Positions 16,245 to 20,546 of a DNA stretch of 20,546 nt are shown here, piece by piece. The DNA comes from Actinomycetes bacterium (GTDB lineage Bacteria; Actinomycetota; Actinomycetes; Propionibacteriales; Propionibacteriaceae): the NCBI GenBank assembly GCA_009785885.1, contig WQUE01000249.1:1-20546 (forward strand), in the 5' to 3' direction. Position 1 is the first letter of the stretch, and every line of letters starts with the position of its first letter. The notes under the pieces were generated by a model that saw only the letters and a program-made list of their open reading frames with translations, did not search any database and was not told where the DNA came from. The translations under genes and the position numbers were made by a program.

Positions 16245-17660
16245 TCAGGCGGTGAGCGCCGGCGTGGGCGACGGCAGGGCAGCAACGATCGCCTGGACGG
16301 TCGCCTTGGCATCGCCGAAGCACATCACCGAGTTGTCCTTGAAGAACAGCGGATTCTGGACCCCGGCGTAGCCGACCGCCATCGAGCGCTTGAACACGAC
16401 GCACTCCTTGGCCTCCCACACGTGGCACACGGGCATGCCCGAGATGGGCGTGCCCGGCTCCATGGCAGCCGGGTTGACCGTGTCGTTCGCGCCGATGACC
16501 AACACGACGTCGGTGTTCTTGAAGTCGTCGTTGATTTCGTCCATCTCCAGCACGATGTCGTACGGCACCTTGGCCTCGGCCAGCAGCACGTTCATGTGCC
16601 CGGGCAGACGACCCGCGACCGGGTGGATCGCGAAACGAACCTCGACCCCGTGGTTGCGCAGCCGCTGCGTCAGGTCCGCGACCGCACCTTGCGCCTGGGC
16701 GACGGCCATGCCATAGCCGGGCGTGATGATCACGGACTTGGCCTCCCACAGGTCCTGGGCGACCTGGTCGGGCTTGATCTCGTGGATCTCGCCCTGATCG
16801 ACCCCGGCGACGACGGTGCCGGCCTCGACGCCGAAGCCGCCGAGGATCACCGAGATGAACGAGCGGTTCATCGCACGGCACATGATGTAGGACAGGATGG
16901 CACCGGACGCGCCGACGAGGCAACCCGTGACGACGAGCACCGGAACGCCGAGCATGAAGCCGGCGAACGCCGCCGCCCAGCCGGAGTAGCTGTTCAGCAT
17001 CGACACGACGACGGGCATGTCCGCGCCGCCGATCGCGAACACCAGGTGCAGGCCGAGGAGCAACGCCAGGACCGTCATGATGATCAGCGGGATGAGGCCC
17101 GTCGACAGGTTCGCCGCCTTCACGAACCAGACGCCCAGCGCCACCGACGCCACGATGATGCCCAGGTTGAGCCAGTTGCGTCCCGGCAAGGTCAGCGGCT
17201 TGGACGGCATGTGCTCGGACAGCTTGCCCCACGCCACGACCGAGCCGGTGAAGGTGATCGCGCCGATGAACACGCCGAGAAACACCTCGACGAGGTGACC
17301 GCCCTCGTTGCTCTGCCTTTCGAAGAAGGAGTTGAAGCCCACCAGCACGGCGGCCAGGCCGACGAAGCTGTGCAACTGGGCGACCAGCTCGGGCATGCCC
17401 GTCATTTGGACGCGCAGGGCCTTCACGATGCCGATCACGGCGCCGATCGCCACGGCCGCGATCAGCATCGCGAACGTGATCCAGTCGGGCTTCCCGGCGA
17501 CCAACTCGATGATCGTGGCGATCAAGGCGAGCGACATGCCGAGGACGCCGAACGCGTTGCCGCGCTTGGCCGTCTCGTGCTGGGCCAGGCCGGCGAGGGC
17601 CAGGATGAACAGCAGGCCCGAGACGATATAGGTGCTTTGCACCAACTGAGAGACAACCAT
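16245..17660 (-). CDS. pntB: Proton-translocating NAD(P) transhydrogenase, beta subunit
   Basis: A 471-residue membrane protein (E. coli PntB is 462). The N-terminal ~260 residues are hydrophobic, with about eight or nine membrane segments. They include the proton-channel His-97 in QLHSFVGLAAVLVG, equivalent to E. coli His-91. The C-terminal ~180 residues are the NADP(H)-binding domain III, with GYGMAVAQAQ (315-324), GANDTVNPAA (390-399) and KRSMAVGYAG (424-433). With PntA it couples proton entry to hydride transfer from NADH to NADP+, supplying NADPH. The ATG at 17660 lies nine bases after the pntA stop with a purine-rich AGGGTAGGT before it. A hairpin terminator follows. Confidence 0.96.
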   Translation of the reverse strand: MVVSQLVQSTYIVSGLLFILALAGLAQHETAKRGNAFGVLGMSLALIATIIELVAGKPDWITFAMLIAAVAIGAVIGIVKALRVQMTGMPELVAQLHSFVGLAAVLVGFNSFFERQSNEGGHLVEVFLGVFIGAITFTGSVVAWGKLSEHMPSKPLTLPGRNWLNLGIIVASVALGVWFVKAANLSTGLIPLIIMTVLALLLGLHLVFAIGGADMPVVVSMLNSYSGWAAAFAGFMLGVPVLVVTGCLVGASGAILSYIMCRAMNRSFISVILGGFGVEAGTVVAGVDQGEIHEIKPDQVAQDLWEAKSVIITPGYGMAVAQAQGAVADLTQRLRNHGVEVRFAIHPVAGRLPGHMNVLLAEAKVPYDIVLEMDEINDDFKNTDVVLVIGANDTVNPAAMEPGTPISGMPVCHVWEAKECVVFKRSMAVGYAGVQNPLFFKDNSVMCFGDAKATVQAIVAALPSPTPALTA

Positions 17661-17669
17661 GACCTACCC

Positions 17670-19235
17670 TTACCCTCTCCGGAACATGGACAGCATCCGG
17701 TTGGTCACGGTGAACCCGCCGAAGACGTTGATGGACGCGATCAGGGTGGCGATGAACGCGATGATGCGGAACGTCCACCCCAGGCCGTCCGAGGCGTGTG
17801 CCAGGCCCGGCAGCTGGAGCATCGCCCCGACGACGATGATGCCGGAGATCGCGTTCGTCTCGCTCATCAGCGGGGTGTGCAGGGCGTGGTTGACGTTCCA
17901 CACGACGTAGTAGCCGACGACGCACGCCAGCACGAACACGCTCATCAGGCTCAGGAAGTTCGCCGGCGCGAAAGTGAGCAGCCCGATCAGCACGATCGCG
18001 GCGACCCCGATGATCGCGAACGACCGGCGCCAGTCGGCGGGCTTCTTCTCGGCCACGACCGCAGGCACCGCGGCGGCTGCCGGGGCCGGGGCCGGCGCCG
18101 CCGACACCTGCACGGGCGGCGGCGGGAACGTGATCTCGCCATCGCGGGTGATCGTCGACGTGCGGACGACTTCGTCGTCGAAGTCGACGACCAACTGGCC
18201 GTCGTTCTCCGGGGTCATCAGCTTCAGCAGGTTGACGAGGTTCGTGCCGTACAGCTGGCTCGACTGGCCGGGTAGGCGGCTCGCCAGATCGGTGTAGCCG
18301 ATGATCGTCACGTCATTGTCGGTGATGTAGCTCGCGCCGGCCTTCGTCAGTTCGCAGTTGCCGCCGCCGGCCGCGGCGAGGTCGACGATCACCGAGCCGG
18401 GCGTCATGTTCGCCACCATCTCGGCCGTGATCAGGCGGGGGCTCGGCTTGCCGGGGATGGCCGCCGTCGACACGACGATGTCGGCCTTGGCGGTCTGCTC
18501 GGCGTACATCACCGCGGCGCGCTTGTTGAAGTCGTCCGAAGTCTCCTTCGCGTAGCCGTCGGAGGAGACGCCCTGGTCGGCTTCGCCGGCCGCGACGTTC
18601 ACGAACGTGGCCCCCATCGACTCGACCTGCTCGGCCGTCTCGGGGCGCACATCCGTGGCCCGGACGACCGCGCCGAGGCTGTTCGCCGCGCCGATCGCGG
18701 CCAGGCCTGCCACACCGGTGCCGATGACGAAGACGTTCGCCGGGGGAACCTTGCCCGCGGCGGTGACCTGGCCGCCCATGAACCGGCCGAAGCTGTGAAG
18801 GGCCTCGATCACGGCGCGGTAGCCGGAGATGTTCGCCATGGAACTCAGGGCGTCCATCGACTGGGCGCGGCTGATTCGCGGCACCATGTCCATCGACAGG
18901 GCGGTCAGCTTGGCCGCCGCCAGCTTGTCCAGCACGTCCGGGTTCTGCCGGGGCGCGAAGAAACTGATGAGCGCCGCCCCGGGGCGCATCAGGGCCAATT
19001 GTTCGTCGGTGGGTTCGTTGACCGTCAAGACCAGATCGGCGCCCCACGCACTCCCGGCATCGACGATGCCGGCCCCCGCATCGGAATACGCGGCATCGAG
19101 GAAGTCGGCGCGGAGACCCGCGCCTTTCTCGACCGATACCTCGTACCCCATCTTGATCAGCTGCGGGACTGTTTTCGGCGTGGCAGCAACCCGGTTCTCG
19201 CCCTTGAGGGTCTCACGTGGGATGCCTATTCTCAT
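17670..19235 (-). CDS. pntA: Proton-translocating NAD(P) transhydrogenase, alpha subunit (fused form)
   Basis: A 521-residue subunit. Residues 1-375 are the NAD(H)-binding domain I, with MRIGIPRE, PRISRAQSMDALSSMANI near 119-136 and the nucleotide fold GTGVAGLAA near 172-180. An Ala/Pro linker runs from about 376 to 400. About four membrane helices follow from 403, including VVGYYVVWNVNHALHTPLM and NAISGIIVVGA. In many bacteria these two parts are separate proteins (PntAa and PntAb); here they are joined, as in E. coli, and the motif sequences are close to the E. coli protein from memory. The ATG at 19235 has no Shine-Dalgarno but lies 7 bases after an extended -10, suggesting a leaderless mRNA. 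Confidence 0.96.
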   Translation of the reverse strand: MRIGIPRETLKGENRVAATPKTVPQLIKMGYEVSVEKGAGLRADFLDAAYSDAGAGIVDAGSAWGADLVLTVNEPTDEQLALMRPGAALISFFAPRQNPDVLDKLAAAKLTALSMDMVPRISRAQSMDALSSMANISGYRAVIEALHSFGRFMGGQVTAAGKVPPANVFVIGTGVAGLAAIGAANSLGAVVRATDVRPETAEQVESMGATFVNVAAGEADQGVSSDGYAKETSDDFNKRAAVMYAEQTAKADIVVSTAAIPGKPSPRLITAEMVANMTPGSVIVDLAAAGGGNCELTKAGASYITDNDVTIIGYTDLASRLPGQSSQLYGTNLVNLLKLMTPENDGQLVVDFDDEVVRTSTITRDGEITFPPPPVQVSAAPAPAPAAAAVPAVVAEKKPADWRRSFAIIGVAAIVLIGLLTFAPANFLSLMSVFVLACVVGYYVVWNVNHALHTPLMSETNAISGIIVVGAMLQLPGLAHASDGLGWTFRIIAFIATLIASINVFGGFTVTNRMLSMFRRG

Positions 19236-19242
19236 GCGCCGG

Positions 19243-19251
19243 ATACTACCA
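19243..19251 (-). promoter_or_regulatory. Extended -10 of pntAB, probably leaderless
   Basis: On the minus strand the sequence is TGG TAGTAT followed by 7 bases (CCGGCGC) and the pntA ATG. The region between is C/G-rich with no ribosome binding site. No clear -35 box is seen; the upstream DNA is the GC hairpin at 19259-19286. Confidence 0.55.
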
Positions 19252-19258
19252 GAGGCGT

Positions 19259-19286
19259 CGCCGCCGACCAGGTTTCGCCGGCGGCG
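19259..19286 (-). terminator. GC-rich hairpin between the MFS gene and pntA
   Basis: CGCCGCCG and CGGCGGCG can pair over 8 bp with a 12-base loop, directly after the MFS stop codon. There is no T-tract, so termination is uncertain. It overlaps where the pntA promoter's upstream part would lie. Confidence 0.3.
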
Positions 19287-19290
19287 GCGG

Positions 19291-20520
19291 TCACGCGTGG
19301 GTGGGCGCGAGAGACGCGGTCAGCAGCGGCGATTCGCGCATGCGCAGCGTCACCGGGATCTGCAGCGCGGTGAGGACGACGAACATCAGCATCGGCCAGC
19401 GTACCGAGCCGGCGGCCGCCGACGTCCACTCGAAAAGGTAGATGAACAACGCCCCCGAGATCTGGCCCATGAGGAATAGCAGGCCGAACGACGTGCCCTC
19501 GCCGACCGGGTAGGCGGTTTCGGCGCTGTGCTGGAAGACGATCGGCGCGAGACCCATGATCGTCAGGCCGGCCAGGGCGGCGATCGCCGTGATCAGCAGC
19601 GGGCCCCGCGCATACGTCAACAGCAGATAGAACGCCGTCATCAACACCATGCCGACGGTCAAGAGCGGAATCCGCCGCCGGATTCGGTCGGACAGCAGGG
19701 GCAGCAGCACCGCGCCCACCACGCCGGCGACGATGAACACCGCACCCGCGGTGTCGGCCTGGCCGATGGACAGGCCGCGTGGGGTCAGGATCTGGTCGAT
19801 CTCGGTAAGCAGGGTGTTGAACACCCCGAGCGACACGAACATGAGGACGAGCACCTGCACGTAGGCGGCGTTCGTGAACAGGCCCGCCATGGCCTTGAGG
19901 CTGATGTTCTCGACGGCGACGGACGGTCCGGGCGGCAGCGGGGGGCGCTCACGGGTGAACAGGACGGCGAGCAACGCGCCGACGACGGCGAACCCGGCGT
20001 AGAGGAACATCATCCGCCGGATGTCGCCCGGAGAGTGGACGAGGAGCGGCGAGAGCGCCATCGGTGCCATCATCCCGACGTACTGCACGAGGGTGAGCAT
20101 GCCCGAGGCCACGGCGCGCTCGCGCAAGGGGAACCAGTTCGCCGGGATCTTCGTGAGCACGTTCAGCAGGAACGGCTGGCCGGCCGCGATGAGGAACTGG
20201 CAGACCAGCACCGCCGTGAAGTCGTTGCCGCCGGCCGCCCGCAACGCCCCGGCGACGGCTGTGAGCACGGCCCCCACGACCAGCGAATGACGGTAGCCGA
20301 AGCCGTCGATGAGCCACGACGCGGGGAACGTGAACAGGACGTACATCAGCATGTACGACATCGACAGCATCGAGATTCCGAGGCTGGAGGTGCCGAAATA
20401 GGCCTGCGCCTGCGTCGCGACCGGTGCGAACGACAACCAGAAGACTTGGGAGGCCATGATGATCGGCGCAGCCGCGGCCACGACGACCCAGCGGTACCCA
20501 TACACGGCGGTTGCAGACAT
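19291..20520 (-). CDS. Major facilitator superfamily transporter, FLVCR-like
   Basis: A 409-residue membrane protein with about 12 hydrophobic segments and a cytoplasmic middle loop (RERPPLPPGPS). The loop between helices 2 and 3 reads WLIDGFGYRHSL, a variant of MFS motif A. NWFPLRERAVASGM follows helix 4 and LSDRIRRRIPLL lies in the second half. Asp-Gly-x-Gly-x-Arg with WF..RERA is reminiscent of the FLVCR branch (heme, choline or related solutes in animals), but bacterial relatives have mostly unknown substrates, so none is assigned. ATG 20520 is chosen over GTG 20526, with GAGAAGAG upstream. It is co-directional with pntAB, 55 bp away, but pntA appears to have its own promoter, so no shared role is implied. 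Confidence 0.85.
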   Translation of the reverse strand: MSATAVYGYRWVVVAAAAPIIMASQVFWLSFAPVATQAQAYFGTSSLGISMLSMSYMLMYVLFTFPASWLIDGFGYRHSLVVGAVLTAVAGALRAAGGNDFTAVLVCQFLIAAGQPFLLNVLTKIPANWFPLRERAVASGMLTLVQYVGMMAPMALSPLLVHSPGDIRRMMFLYAGFAVVGALLAVLFTRERPPLPPGPSVAVENISLKAMAGLFTNAAYVQVLVLMFVSLGVFNTLLTEIDQILTPRGLSIGQADTAGAVFIVAGVVGAVLLPLLSDRIRRRIPLLTVGMVLMTAFYLLLTYARGPLLITAIAALAGLTIMGLAPIVFQHSAETAYPVGEGTSFGLLFLMGQISGALFIYLFEWTSAAAGSVRWPMLMFVVLTALQIPVTLRMRESPLLTASLAPTHA

Positions 20521-20546
20521 GCACACTCTTCTCGATGCTGGCCCTG

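Overview
The window looks like chromosomal DNA of a high-GC actinobacterium, most likely a member of the Propionibacteriaceae. The grounds are strong GC bias at third codon positions, GTG starts, a SorC-type regulator, DhaM fused to HPr and Enzyme I, and an ECF sigma gene coupled to a Beta_propel-family protein. The family placement is inference from gene content, not a search result.

Most of the window is a glycerol-use locus. On the minus strand, reading right to left from 7035, are glpF (glycerol facilitator), glpK (glycerol kinase), dhaK, dhaL and a large dhaM-ptsH-ptsI fusion. Glycerol thus enters through GlpF and is phosphorylated by GlpK. Dihydroxyacetone (DHA) is phosphorylated by DhaK/DhaL with phosphoryl groups passed from PEP through the fusion protein. 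Divergent to this block, on the plus strand, are a SorC-family regulator (7452-8471) and the tightly overlapping glpABC, encoding the quinone-linked anaerobic glycerol-3-phosphate dehydrogenase. No glycerol dehydrogenase is present, so the source of DHA is not explained by this window.

Immediately after glpC sits a small vapBC-type toxin-antitoxin pair (12748-13388). It is bracketed by a perfect 12-bp direct repeat that begins at the stop codons of glpC and vapC, as if it were a cassette dropped between two convergent genes. It is followed on the minus strand by a membrane-anchored Beta_propel protein whose start overlaps the end of an ECF-type sigma factor gene, a probable sigma/anti-sigma pair. 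Then come pntB and pntA (proton-translocating transhydrogenase, fused-alpha form) and a 12-segment MFS transporter resembling the FLVCR group. The left edge holds a small crystallin-like fragment stop-start overlapped with the beginning of a lipoprotein or secreted-protein gene that runs off the window.

Recurring DNA features are as follows. An extended -10 element (TGN-TANNNT) lies exactly 7 bases before the start codon of dhaK, vapB and pntA, suggesting leaderless mRNAs. Stop-start overlaps (TAATG, GTGA, ATGA, TGATG) join many gene pairs. Strong hairpins follow glpF, glpK and pntB, two of them ending in the same 16-bp sequence. Several inverted repeats lie in the glpF/regulator and regulator/glpA gaps.
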